Source: Chrysophaeum taylorii (Eukaryota; Sar; Pelagophyceae; Pelagomonadales; Pelagomonadaceae). From it: a DNA stretch of 64,000 nucleotides. Location: the NCBI GenBank assembly GCA_029834535.1, contig JAQMWT010000044.1, positions 124,001-188,000 on the forward strand, written 5' to 3'. A program made the position numbers and the translations under genes. Below are positions 45,024-56,496 of this stretch, piece by piece; the stretch's first letter is position 1; every line of letters begins with the position of its first letter. The notes under the pieces were generated by a model. The model did no database searches. It saw only the letters and a program-made list of their open reading frames with translations, and was not told the DNA's origin.

Positions 45024-47249
45024 ATTGCTTAAGGACCAGTCCGATGACGTCTGCTGCGCCTCGGCCTGGAATGACAACGGACGCCGGGCTGGCGACCAGA
45101 GACAATCGCCAAAACCGACGATGTTTCCTGCCTGGATGCTTGGTCGGGCCACCTGAGAGACGCAGCAGCAAGAATTCACATGGGTAATACAAACACACCA
45201 CTTCACAGTGGGCCACTCAGGCCAGGCACTGGGTGATCTACACAAAGACAACCTGCATCTTCATTCACCATCTTTTACGGCACGTCGAAAACAACAACAC
45301 CAACTGGTATTACCGTGCCACCTGCTTAGTAGTAGTCAAGGAAAGCCACGTGAACCACGTTCAAAGCTCAGTTCACGAGCATCGTTGTGTTGTACAGCGA
45401 TTTTAACGCCTTGCACCTCTACGTCTCCCATCGCCCGTCCTGACTGCGGGCGCGGGCGCGGGAGGGGGCGACCGGAGGGGCTGTGGCCAGAGCGGCGGCC
45501 TGAGATCTGTGGATGAGCCGGCGCAGGAGAAGGTCGAGGTATCGACGAGGCAAGCGCCGGTCGACGAGGGTGGCGTCGCTCTGGTTGATGAGGCTGAAGA
45601 TCTGGGAGTCGCACGCGATGCCCTGGTCGGGGACAGGAAGGAGAGAGAGGGGTGGGACGCGAATGGAGGAGGGCGCCAGCCGAGACGCGGTCGGGCGAGC
45701 TGGCGGCAGTGGTGACCGAGGCGGCTCTGCGGCCATCAGTCCGACAGGGGCCCCTATTCCTCGACTCCACGCTGACGCCGCGTTCGTCCGCGTCTCCGCC
45801 GCCAGCTACACCGCCTTGGCCGCCGCCTGCTTGTGCTGCTGCTGCACCTGCTACCCCAGGCTCCTGGCGCTCGCCTGCGCCTCAACGGCGGAGCCAGCTA
45901 GCTCTGCGCGCTCGCGCTTATTAGGCTGCAATGCATCTCCTCCCCCAGGTTCAGGTTGGTCCGCACCGCCTACATTGCGTCCGCCAGGCCCACGAAATCC
46001 CGGTCGCTGATATCTTCTGCAACATCCCAGCCACAGCTCTTTCATCGCCTTGACCACTTACTTAGACTGCGTCGGCCCGGACCAACGCGTTACCTGATCC
46101 ATCGATGCCGCAGGTACGTCGCGAAGCACGGCCCCGATCAAGGTGGTGCCCCTCCTGCGCCACGACTCTGCTCGTCCGACGAGGAGGGACATGGTTCTCG
46201 CACCATGTCCCACCCACGAAGCCTCCAGTGCTCTCCTCGACGCCACACAATGTCATGTCGTCGTGTCGGACCCCCCGTATTCGAAAAAAGGATGCGCGAG
46301 TGGTCTTTGTCCGACGATGATCTTGTTGATAATGGTGATCATCGCGAGCGTCGCGGTAATTCGACCCCCGGACATCGGGTTTCGTACCGACGGGAATCGA
46401 TCGTGAAGGCTTCGTCAGGGGTGAGTTCGTGTGCGGATGCACGTTCATACCTTTGCCAGCTGTTGGTGGCAATGCATGCTTGTGGTGTCAGGGAAACTTT
46501 CATTTGACCTGCGGGCGTCGCTCCAAGCCCGCCTTCTGGCTCTCTCGACCGCGAAGGGCAAGCTCTCTGCCTTTTGCGAGCCAGCTCGCCTTCTGCATCT
46601 CTCGTCCGGAACCTAGTTGTCGAGCAACCAGCGCCTGAAGCTTCAATCAACGACGAGCAAGCGGCACACAGTACACTTGATGCCGTCGACGTCGATCCTG
46701 TGCTGAACGTCGAGCCCGCCGACGCGAGTGCAGTTCCTTCACCCACGCGCGCTCCTCACGGGCGGCTGTCCCAGCTAGCGCGCCGTGCCGTCGTTCATGA
46801 CCTCCAGCTTATCCGCGCGCTCCCTACCGACGCGGCGCTCAAGCCAAACCGGACTCGGGTAGAGGCGCGACCGCCGCCCCAACGTCCCGACCAGGCAAAC
46901 GCCACCACCACCTAGAAAGATCCTCATTGTCGCCGTTGCGGTCGCTCGAAACAGAGGCTGTTGCGGACGCTTGAAACAGAGGAATCCGATCGCCGCTGGC
47001 AAGCACGGGTCATAAGCACGTCGGCCGCCTACTGACGAGTGGGCTCATCTCAATATGAGCCAGGCATATCCCGAAACCTGGTCATGGGCTCCTTGATGTT
47101 GCTTAATTTCATCCTTGCGTCCTTCGCATCGACTACGGGGAGAGAGGGCTCTGTCCAGATATCGAGACCCGGCCCAACCTGTCGCCTTTTTAAAGACGGG
47201 GACCTCCCTCAATTATTTTCTTCTCAGAACATTTCTAGAGTCCGCATTA
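45024..47249. other. Duplicated segment Q, copy 1, no recognised gene
   Basis: Matches 57395-59631 with few changes. Both strands show long GC-rich frames. Plausible pieces are a minus frame at 45419-45736 (FSLINQSDATLVDRR..) and plus frames at 46429-46560 (C-x-C..C-x-x-C..H-x-x-C pattern) and 46590-46915. Homopolymer indels between the two copies (for example A6 against A7 at 46285/58667) shift several of these frames, which argues against strong coding constraint. Confidence 0.5.
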
Positions 47250-48756
47250 ACTCGATCTTCCGACGGGCCGTCCTCGAGAACGCGCGAGACCGAACGAGAC
47301 TCGACTGTCGACTCGGTGGATCGAACATCGTTTCACCTTCGATACGATGCGTGCCGCCGGCTTCGTCGCCGCTGCGAGCGGCCATCGACGTCGCGACCGC
47401 GGTATCGGACTCGCCCGCGGGTTGACGTCCAGTCGACAAACCCGAAAAAAAACTCGGCGGCTCGCTCGACGGGCGGCGCTCCGCGCCGCCGGGCCCGGCG
47501 CTTCGATACGATGCGTGCCGGCGTCTTCGTCGCCGCTGCCAGCGGCCACCGCCGTCGCGACCGCGGCCTCGGACTCGCCCCCGCTGCGGATCGAAGACCA
47601 CGAAAAACGCGGCGACGACCGCGACGAGCGTGCCGCGCGCGCGCGCGCCGACGACCCGGCCGCGCGCCCGCGCACCCCGGTGCGCCGCCGGGCAGCGCAC
47701 CGATACGATGCGTGTCGGCGTCTTCGTCGCCGCCGTCGCGACCGCGGGTTGACGTCCAGTCGACCAACCCGAAATAAAAACTCGACGGCGCGTCGAGGTC
47801 GACGCGTCCGCCAGCGCTTCGATACGATGCGTGCCGGCGTCTTCGTCGCCGCTGCGAGCGGCCACCGCCGTCGCGGACTCGGACTCGGACTCGCCCGCGG
47901 ACTCGGACTCGCCCGCGGTGTCCAGTCGACCAAGCCGAATAAAAAGTCCGCGGCGCGGCGCGCCGGCGCTCGACGCGTCTGCCAGCGCTTCGATACGATG
48001 CGTGCCGGCGTTCGTCGCCGCTTCGATACGATGCGTGCCGGCGTCTTCATCGCCGCTGCGAGCGGCCACCGCCTTCGCGACCGCGGCCTCGGACTCTACG
48101 AGCGCGCCGCGCGCCCGCGCCCCGACGACCGGCCGCGCGCCCGCGCGCGTCCACCACGACCGCCCGTGGCCATCGGCCATCGCCCACGGAGACGAAGACC
48201 TCTCCGCTCGCGTCTACGGCGAAGCCCGCTTCCGCGGCCACGCCTCGCTCTTCCCGCTGCGGCCGTCCTGGCCGCGAGAACCTCTGGACCGTCGACCGCG
48301 ACGGCGCGTCCGCTATCTATGGATTATGCGCGACGCCCTCCTTCTCACTACGCCCGCCACCACCCCGGCGCCTATTGTCTATAATGAAATACTCCATTAA
48401 TTAAAGCGGCCATCCGCCATCTCATAGTCCATCTCATAGTCCATCCGCAAAAAACGCAAAGCCGAAAATAATCAGGCATAACGCTAACCCCCAGAACGGT
48501 TCGCGCAACGGAAAGGAAGGAAAAGGGTACCCACCCTAACCCAAGAACGAAAAAATGCGCAGAAATCTTCAAGAACCGAAAAGACAGAATTTCCACGGCG
48601 TCGCGACTTCGTTTTTGGTCGGCTCCCGAGACGCGGCGGGCGTCGAGGCGGTGGGGGGTCCGGGGGTGTCCCCCGGCGGGGGGTTTGGGGGGCAGAGCCC
48701 CCCAATTCCCGGGGGGTTCGGGGGGCTTGCCCCCCGAGAAAAAGGCCGAAAAAAAC
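47250..48756. repeat. 1.5-kb insertion unique to unit 1, rich in tandem repeats
   Basis: Unit 2 has only 16 bases (59632-59647) at this place, between TCCGCATTA and ACTTC. The left part (about 47330-48062) is a GC-rich degenerate tandem repeat: GATACGATGCGTGCCGGCGT recurs near 47342, 47506, 47701, 47821, 47993 and 48026, and CCAGTCGAC(A/C)AACCCGAA near 47428, 47756 and 47921. The right part has the G/C hairpin cluster. All six frames are stop-poor because of composition, not because of coding. Confidence 0.8.
48651..48738. repeat. G/C hairpin cluster
   Basis: Runs of five to seven G alternate with matching C runs (CCGGGGGTGTCCCCCGG, GGGGGGCAGAGCCCCCC, GGGGGGCTTGCCCCCC), giving at least three stacked hairpins and possible G-quadruplexes. 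It is similar in style to dispersed palindromic repeats of bacteria and some algae. The origin is unknown. Confidence 0.7.
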
Positions 48757-49477
48757 ACTTCGCACCTCCAGCCACATCCAAACCCGACGTCATCATCGTC
48801 GATACTTCCGGCTCTCAGCTCAGAACCGCCGTCAACACACGATGGATGAAGAAGTTCGACAAGGCGCCGAGGTGCGTGGATGCAAAGGACTCAAAGTCGA
48901 GCGATGCCAACGACATACGAGCGAGATCGGCTCCTTGAAGTGGTGCGGTCGGCGAGTCACCGGTACCGATGTCACCTGCAGCCGGGCGCCGTGTGGCGGT
49001 CGACAAACGAGACGCGCGCAGCGTCAATTATTTTTCGGACCGACAATCTCTCGATCACCGCTTGGCAGGAACAGACGCCATGGGCGCGCTGGTCTCGCGC
49101 AGGGATCGAGCTGTGGTCGGGGATCTATCTTACGAGCTCGACTTGGTGGGTTCAGCAAGACACCGAACATCCAAACCCTGACGCCCATTTTCAGGGTCAG
49201 GTGGCTGTTACATGGTCGCGCTTATGGCTACGAAGTCAGATCCATCGCGTGCCACGTGGTAGACGCTGGCACTGTACCTCAAGGTAACTTAAAATCAAAT
49301 TCGTGCTTTCCCTTGAAGTTCTCAAGCAGAATATTGTGACGTAGCAAACAAAAAAGCTAAAGATTTTATGATTTTGTACAGACGACTTCGCGACTTTTTC
49401 AACGGTCACCAATTTGGTACTGCCTGCGCGCAGTTTCTCAAGGTGTGCGTCGCGCCCAAAGACACCTTTGCTTTGAG
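48757..49477. other. Upstream region of LRR gene B (segment R)
   Basis: Matches 59648-60355, the upstream region of gene C. Several plus frames are open (for example 48880-49287), but a 4-bp indel at 49029/59919 and a 9-bp indel near 49418/60306 separate the copies, so I do not call a gene. It probably contains the promoter and 5-prime UTR of the LRR gene. No TATA-like element stands out. Confidence 0.5.
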
Positions 49478-52397
49478 ATGGCCGCCTTCGACCCCGCCGA
49501 CGCTGGGGCGTGCTTCGCCGAGCTCAAGCGCCACCTCGACTTGCCCGAAGCGCAAAACACGATTCCGATTCCTCTCGACGAGCTGTTCGAAGAGGCCTTC
49601 GACCTGTGCTTCAAGGTGCACCCTAGTTCGCTCAGTCCCGAAGCGCGCGCCGCCTTCTTCAACAACCTCAATCGGAACCAGAACGGGCGCGTATCTTTCG
49701 TCGAGTGGCGGCTGTTCCACCGGCAGTGGCGGGCGTCCCGCGAGTCGATGGCCGACTACCTCGCGTCGCTGCCGACGTCCGGAGCGCTGACTAGCTCGAC
49801 GCCCACGCACGACCAAAAAATCGCGACCACGATCGAAACCGACGCGCCCAAAGAGGAAGACTACGGTACGGGCACGGTCGAGGGCCGCGTGGAGGGGATT
49901 CAGGCGTTAAGCGGGCTCGGAGCTGCGGTTATTGCAATGGAAGCTCAAGAAGCCCCCGCAATCACGGTCGATGGTCGCGGCTCCGGGGGTGCTGAAGTCG
50001 GTCTGCTAGACGGCATTCGTTTTGAACTCAAGCTGGCGTTTCCCATCGAATTTGCTTGGCGGATCCTTAAGAATGCGGTAATTAAATACGGCGGCGGCGA
50101 CGAGACCCGCGACATGATCATCGCCTCTCTGAAAGAAGATACAGAGAAGATCATCGCCTCTCTGAAAGAAGACACGCGGACGATCATCGCCTCTCTGAAA
50201 GAAGACACGCAGACGACCATAGAAGATCTCAAAGTGCTCCGCACGGCCAAGCTATCTGCCGTTTCAGACATGCTCGAGTCGCTGCTGGAAAAGTACGAGC
50301 TCTTGGCGTTGTCGATTTCGTCGTCGGATGAGCTGAGGAAGAGCGATGACTTCAGAAGGCTCCGCGACGATGCCGTCAGTGTTCGGAATCTCGCGACCGA
50401 GGCGTTCCGCACCGTCCCGAACAAGGAGCAGAAGGTTCATGCAGTGAAGATCGCCATGATCGCGACGGCAATCGGTTACGGCCTCGGGGCGAGCGCCGTA
50501 GAGGCCCATGTCGAACTGAAACACGAAGTCGAGAAGTTGCTCGGCGACGAGAGTATCAAGCGGGCCATCAACACGCAGCTCAAAGGCGGCGCCGGGGCTT
50601 TCTCGTTTGGGAGCAGGGATGATCGCGAAAAGCTTATCTGCGACATCCTGGTGCTCGTTCTTCGCGAACACTCGTTCGCTGTCACGCACGGTTTCCGCGA
50701 CAGGGAGTCTGTGGAGCCGATTCTGCACTCGAAGTCTATTATCGAGTTTCTGTTAAATCGGAACGGTACCGGCTACCTTCGAGCGCTGGGCAAGGAGCGA
50801 CACGAGCTCTTCACAGCCGATTTCCCCACGCTTGGAACTCCGCACTTCTCAGTCCTTAAGTCGTACGTCTTCCCCGCAGTGTTTGTCTTTGTGCTTCAAT
50901 GAACGTCGCGTTGTGGTGAAAACTCGTGGGCGCAGTTTCGAGAGCTCGGGCGTCGAGGACGCGGCGCGAAAGGCGGAAATCATCGTTGGAATCCGAAACG
51001 ACACCTATCTCAATCTAAGGTGAATCGCGGTGCCCGAGCATTTCTTTGAGATTGTCGGAAATTCGTTTGTTGTGCTCCGCGGGCAAACTCGACGATACCG
51101 CACCATCCCACGTCTGCCGTCCCCATTCTACCATCGCACTTATTCGTTGCTCGCAGCTCAAAAAATATCGGTGACGAGGGCGCCGCGGCGATATCCGCTG
51201 GGCTAGAGAAAAACACGACGCTCCGGATTCTCTATCTTAAGTGCGTATTTCCGAACTTAGTCCCTATGAATGTTTATTGTCTCTCCACAACGAGAGCTCC
51301 CGGCGCATCGCGTCTCCAACGAATCGCGCCAACGATCTCTCGTACACACTTTTTTTTTTCATGTTCTTTTCGTGTGATTGCTGTGCTACCATCTCACCCC
51401 GAGTGCTTCTCGCAGCTCCAGCAGCATCGGCGACGAGGGCGCTAGGGCTTTTGCGGAAATGCTCTCCAAAAACACGACGCTCCAGGCGCTTGAGCTTAAG
51501 TGCGTATTTCCGAACTTAGTCCCTACGAATGTTTATTGTCTCTCCACAACGAGAGCTCCCGGCGCATCGCGTCTCCAACGAATCGCGCCAACGATCCCTC
51601 GTACGCCCATTTTCTTTTCATGTTCTTTTTGTGTGATTGGTGTGACCATCTAGTGCTTCTCGCAGCTCCAACAGCATCAGCGACGAGGGCGTGAGGGCTC
51701 TTTCACAAATGCTCTCCAAAAACACGACGCTCCAGGCGCTCTGGCTTGGGTGCGTATTTCCGAACTTAGTCCCTACGAATGTTTATGGTCTCTCCACAAC
51801 GAGAGCTCCCGGCGCATCGCGTCTCCAACGAATCGCACCAACGATCCCTCGTACGCCCATTTTTTTTTCATGTTCTTTTTGTGTGATTGCTGTGTTACCA
51901 TCTCACCCCGAGTGCTTCTCGCAGCTCCAACCGCATCGGCGACGAGGGCGCGAGGGCTTTTTCGGATATGCTCTCCAAAAACACGACGCTCCAGACGCTC
52001 GGGCTTTCGTGCGTATTTCCGAACTTAGTCCCTACGAATGTTTATTGTCTCTCCACAACGAGAGCTCCCGGCGCATCGCGTCTCCAACGAATCGCGCCAA
52101 CGATCCCTCGTACACCCCGTTTTTTTTTCATGCTCTTTTTGTGTGATTGCTGTGTTACCATCTCACCCCGAGTGCTTCTCGCAGCTTCAACAGCATCGGC
52201 GACGAGGGCGCGAGGGCTCTTTCACAAATGCTCTCCAAAAACACGACGCTCCAGATTCTCTATCTTTCGTGCGTATTTTAAACTCCAACATTCTCCAGCG
52301 AACCGAGATGTGTGCACATAGGGGAAACAACATCACCGACGCCGCCAAAACCTCGCTTCGAGCTGCCGCTGGGCGATCGTTAGAATTGATCCTCTGA
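49478..52397 (+). CDS. LRR gene B: EF-hand-like loop, helical domain, 6 one-exon LRRs
   Basis: Eight exons: 49478-50862, 50936-51019, 51157-51240, 51416-51499, 51666-51749, 51925-52008, 52185-52268, 52322-52397. They sum to 1965 bases, an intact 654-residue frame. The start is the first ATG that matches A and C. The EF-hand loop reads NRNQNGRVSFVE: the first ligand Asp is Asn (residue 65), unlike A and C, so calcium binding is doubtful. The helical domain has three copies of the 33-bp IIASLKEDT unit (50117-50215). Repeat exons 2-7 are 84 bp each and phase 2, and strand variants at the junctions are LNLS, YLN, ELN, WLG, GLS and YLS. The intron at 51500-51665 is 166 bp, the others 175-176; the last is only 53 bp. 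Role unknown; the architecture suggests an intracellular ligand-binding or immune-type protein (inference). Confidence 0.92.
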
Positions 52398-52509
52398 GGA
52401 ACACGGGCGTTTCGACGACTCGCGAAAACACCAATCGCCGCAGGTTGTTGTGAGGGTGTGGAGGTCCAGCAACCTACCCCGTCGCGCGCTATCAAATGGG
52501 CGTGTGTCT

Positions 52510-52760
52510 TTAGAAGTTTCTTTCGCCTGCGTTTTCTCCTCCTCTCCTCCGAGGTGTTGGCTGAGGCCCCCCACCCGCGGAGAGTGCTCCCCTTAGAAGT
52601 TTCTTTCGCCTGCGTTTTCGCCTCCTCTCCTCCGAGGTGTTGGCCGAGGCCCCCCACCCGCGGAGAGTGCTCCCCTTAGAAGTTTCTTTCGCCTGCGTTT
52701 TCTCCTCCTCTCCTCCGAGGTGTTGGCTGAGGCCCCCCACCCACGGAGAGTGCTCCCCTT
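52510..52760 (+). repeat. 83-bp tandem repeat, three units, upstream of flavodoxin copy 2
   Basis: The unit beginning TTAGAAGTTTCTTTCGCCTG and ending GAGAGTGCTCCCC occurs three times here and once at the same place in unit 1 (about 43228-43310). The unit is pyrimidine-rich and lies between the LRR gene stop and the flavodoxin start. Confidence 0.95.
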
Positions 52761-52783
52761 ATCTCTTAACCCTCCCCCATATG

Positions 52784-53438
52784 ATGGAGGGCGAGGTCTT
52801 GGCGATGATGATGATGGTTCTTGTGATATTGGTGATCATCGCGAGCGTCGTCGTCGTGGTTCGACGTGTTCGACGGAAGAGGGGCGAGGCCGTGGTGGTG
52901 GTGTACGGTACGACGAAGGGTCGTGCGCGCGAGGTTGCGAATGAGTTGGCCGCGGGGCTGTCGCGCCCATCGATCATCGTCGACGCCGCTCGCGACGAAA
53001 TCCGTTGGGAGATTCCCCGCGACATCGTGGTGATTGTCGCGACTTATGATGGTCTCGCGCCCGAAGGGACGCGGCAGGCGTTTGCTGATCTCGAGGAGGC
53101 GTCGGCGGACTTTCGCGTGGATGCCGCGTTGACGGGAAAGAAGTATTCTATCCTTGGAGTCACTGGGTAGCTCGGCGTACGCCGAATACAATAACGCCGC
53201 CAAGACAATCGACGGGCATTTGCGGCGGTTCGGCGGCGCGCGCGTCGCGTGCGAGTTCCTGGACGACTGCAAGAACGATCGCGCCAAGGAGGCGCGATGG
53301 ATGAAGCGAACGATAAAAGCGATGGAATCACTGCAAAATACTGTAACACCATCACTACCTCCCAACCGGGAAAAGCCGGACATCGGGGACACCGTGCAAC
53401 AACAAGTGACAGCGCGGCAAGCCCGGAATCTGAAATAG
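52784..53438 (+). CDS. Membrane-anchored TYW1-type flavodoxin protein, copy 2
   Basis: Near-identical duplicate of 43328-43982, with an extra in-frame ATG at 52781. Same membrane helix, same flavodoxin motifs, one substitution in the RQ(T/A)FADLEE stretch, and the same reading-frame break at GGG TAG C (53168-53171). Because the break is in both copies it predates the duplication. It sits 387 bp after LRR gene B, the gap being longer than in unit 1 through the 83-bp repeats. Confidence 0.6.
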
Positions 53439-54483
53439 ACGCCATCGCGCGGCGGCCAGGGGCGCGGCAAACTGCTCTACCTCGTCAGGGAGCAGCTCGC
53501 AGTCGCGGTGCGACTCGCTTCGGCTTTGACTGCTCACGTCGACCCGTCCCGTCGGCCAAGGCGATCTCCAGAGCAATTTTTTGTTCGAGGCTCCTCGCAG
53601 CGCGTTCGGACAACGCCGCCAGGCTGCGTTCTACTGATGAACCTCGGGAACAACCCGGAGAATGCTGCCGGCAGCACGCAGCACCCTCGCGTCATGATGT
53701 GAGTCGCTTGCAGGTAGGCTTGTCCAAATGGCACCGCACTTGCGCGGCCGCGTGTTATGGTGGCCCAAATTTGGCTCGAGTTTGGTGTCAGACATTCTCA
53801 TGTCAGGAATTATTCAGGAGTATGACGCTGCGCATGGTCGACGACCACCTCGAGTTGCGTCAAAGAGATGCCACCAGCGGCGTGGCACGCCTGGCTCTGC
53901 GCGGGTTTCTTGGACACAGACTGTTCGTGTCGTTGCCCTCCGTAGTGGTCGAAAATGCCATCGGTGAGAGGAGCCGAGGTCTCTTGAGTGGCATGCTGAA
54001 TTTTCGCACTATCGCCTGAGCACGTCAGCGTTGGTACTCGAAAAATCGATTTAGTCATGCACGGCGAGCCAAGGTCACAAACGCAGACGGGTCCGAGAGT
54101 GACAGTCCTTGTGCGCGGTGTCGTGTGTGGCGGCGAACGTCGCGAGCGCAGTCGCGTTCAGTGCTCCGCCTTCGTGAGAGTTTTGAGTCGGACGCTGGCG
54201 GTGTCTCGCTCGCGGGTGGACTCGATGCGGGCTCACTGGGCGGACTGACGGTGCGTCGAGGCGTCACATTTGTTGGCGGCAATCAAGAAGATCTTGTGCG
54301 ACGCGCCCTCGAGCTGCGCGGCGATTCAGCAGGTGCGGCACCGGTGTCTCGGCGAAAGGGGGTACTACGGGGCCTCCGGCCATTTTCTCGGCGATCGACG
54401 ACGCGTGTTCGGTCGGCACCCATTTGCGCTGGTGGTCGAGGAAGATCTCCACTTGGCAGTGGACTTTTCGAGGTGGCGGGGTC
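53439..54483. other. Duplicated segment after flavodoxin gene, copy 2
   Basis: Copy of 43983-45023 with about a dozen differences. It stops abruptly at GTC (54481-54483), and the homology to unit 1 resumes at GTC (57392-57394). Confidence 0.8.
53728..54019 (+). pseudogene. Frame-shifted duplicate of the 96-residue hypothetical gene
   Basis: Same start as 44269-44559, but an extra base at 53822-53823 changes the frame after SGIIQEY; the original frame then stays open to 54019 in a neighbouring phase. Which state is ancestral cannot be decided from two copies. Confidence 0.45.
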
Positions 54484-54590
54484 CTAACTACTAATCGACA
54501 GATGTTTGTCTGTCTGTCTGTTTGTCTGTTTGTCTGTTTGTCCCTCGATTTAGGGTAAGGATCAGGTAGGCGCGAGAGTAAGGATCAGTG

Positions 54591-56477
54591 TTACGAATGG
54601 TATGAGGCGTTAGACTAGCGATAGGAGAAAGACGTAAGGATACTGGATACGTGGTGCAGGGGTAAGTGTCATAGCTTCTTCACACAGGTGCTGGAAAAGA
54701 AGGAAAAGGAAAAAGGGGTAAGTGAGGTCTTCACACAGGTGCTGGAAAAGAAGGAAAAGGAAAAAGGGGTAAGTGAGACGCTCACAGAGGAGAAGCTTTG
54801 AGGAAGACGTCACATTTGAGGAAGACGTCACAAAGGCATTGTGGCAAGAAAAAAAAAGAGACAACAGAGATCAGGGCGAAGATCACGAAGTGAGGTAAAG
54901 AGCACGAAGCCGGAGGAAGGAAGGAGCTTCCGTACTGCGGGTGAAAATATCGCTAAGATTGTTAAGGCGGGGTATGTGCTTGAGATCGATGATGTGGTTG
55001 CGATGGTACTCGGCGGTACTGTAAAAGCGAATGTCAATATGGCGGGTGCGCCGTGTGAGACATTGGAGACGAACTTGGGTGACGGTGGTGCTATTATCAA
55101 CATACATTGGGACCGTGTGACGAGGGAGATCAAAGTCATCAAAAAGTTTGAGAAGCCAAGAGAGCTAGCAGCGTAGCAGCGTAAGCAATTCGGCTTCGAA
55201 AGAAGAACGAGCAAGTAAGTATTGCGAGCGGGAGCAGTAGGCTATCATAGAACCAGCAAGGAGAAAACAAAAACCAGTTGTAGAGTGGCGGTCATCAGGG
55301 TCGTCGGCCCAGCTGGAGTCGGAATAACCACAGAGATGAAGGGTAGAATCGCGACCAAGAATAAGGGCAAGATCCTGAGTACCGTTGAGGTAACGCAGAG
55401 TGTGGGATAAAGCGTGCCAGTGGGGTTTACCAGGATTGTGGGAAAACGCGCACACTGATTGACGGACCAAGTGATATCAGGGCGAGTCATGATGGAGATG
55501 AAGAGGACACAGCCAACAATACGGCGAAAAGGGATGCGTGCCATGAAAATGTGATCTGGAGAACCAGGAGCCGGACAATCAGCCGCAGAAAGATGAAGAC
55601 CTTTGGGAGCGGGAGAGTTCAGGTTTACTGTTGATGAAGCGATGTTCGGTAAGGATTTCACGGATAGCATGGGATTGGTCAAGAGTGAGGGTTCTCCGAG
55701 GGCGATCACGCGTAATGCGAAGACCAACGTAAGAGGTGAGATCGAGTTCATTGACGTCAGTGAAAGCGCGGAAACGGAGGAAAAAGGCTTGGTAATGGCC
55801 AATGCAGTGAGGAGGGTGCGCTACAAGAAGATCATCGACGACCAAAACAAGACGGAGGACCACGGTAGAATTGAGCACGAGCTTGTAATGGCAAGTGTCA
55901 CCAGATCCGCGGACGAAGCCACAATCATTGAGAAGGAAGCGTTCCAAATAAAGCCACCAATTGCGACAAGCTTGTTTGCAACCATACCAAGAGCGACGGA
56001 GCTTGTAAACGATTTTGGAACCATCGGTGGGTTGGCGAGGAGCATAGCCTTCGGGTGGCCAGACATAGATGTCTTCGTCAATGGGAGCTTGAATAAAAGC
56101 GGAGCTAACATCCAACTTGTGCAAATCCCAGTCACGAACAGCGACAAAGGTCAGAAAGAAACGGATCGTGACGATGTTGGCAACTGGTGAGTAGGTGTCA
56201 TGATAATCAATGCCGTGAACCTGGGTGTAACCGCGGACGACAAGGCGAGCCTTGTACGATTTAAAGCGGCCAGAGTCATACTTCTTGCGGAGGATCCACT
56301 TGAGGGTACAAATGTTGCCAGAAAAAGTCTGAGGGAGGCGAATCACATCCCAACAACCAAGTTGACCAAGAGAGCTGTATTATGTTACGAATGGTATGAG
56401 GCGTTAGACTAGCGATAGGAGAAAGACGTAAGGATACTGGATACGTGGTGCAGGGGTAAGTGTCATAGCTTCTTCAC
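54591..56477 (-). mobile_element. Ty1/copia LTR-retroelement fossil, younger copy
   Basis: Minus-strand reverse transcriptase at about 56346-55579 (FVAVRDWDLHKLDVSSAF, DEDIYVWPPEGYAP type segments, VVDDLLVA region) and RNase H at about 55470-54900 (GYSDSSWADDPDDRHSTTG). Gag, protease and integrase are absent. Direct repeats of about 95 bp at 54591-54685 and 56384-56477 look like the terminal repeats, and ATCAGGTAGGCGCGAGAG stands just outside on each side (54562-54579 and 56478-56495). The element is internally deleted and broken in several places, but better kept than the copy at 23.1-25.7 kb, so it is younger; same family. Confidence 0.85.
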
Positions 56478-56496
56478 AATCAGGTAGGCGCGAGAG

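Noticed and set aside
46143-46406. DPPY motif suggesting a DNA adenine methylase
   Set aside because: The four residues stand alone, with no SAM motif in any frame and a frame change between duplicates nearby.
47224-48384. Long frames of 250-345 codons on both strands
   Set aside because: All frames are open at once because of GC-rich tandem repeats. No domain, and the block is absent in unit 2.
54841-56190. Plus-strand frames of 111 and 195 codons
   Set aside because: Antisense to the copia RNase H and reverse transcriptase.
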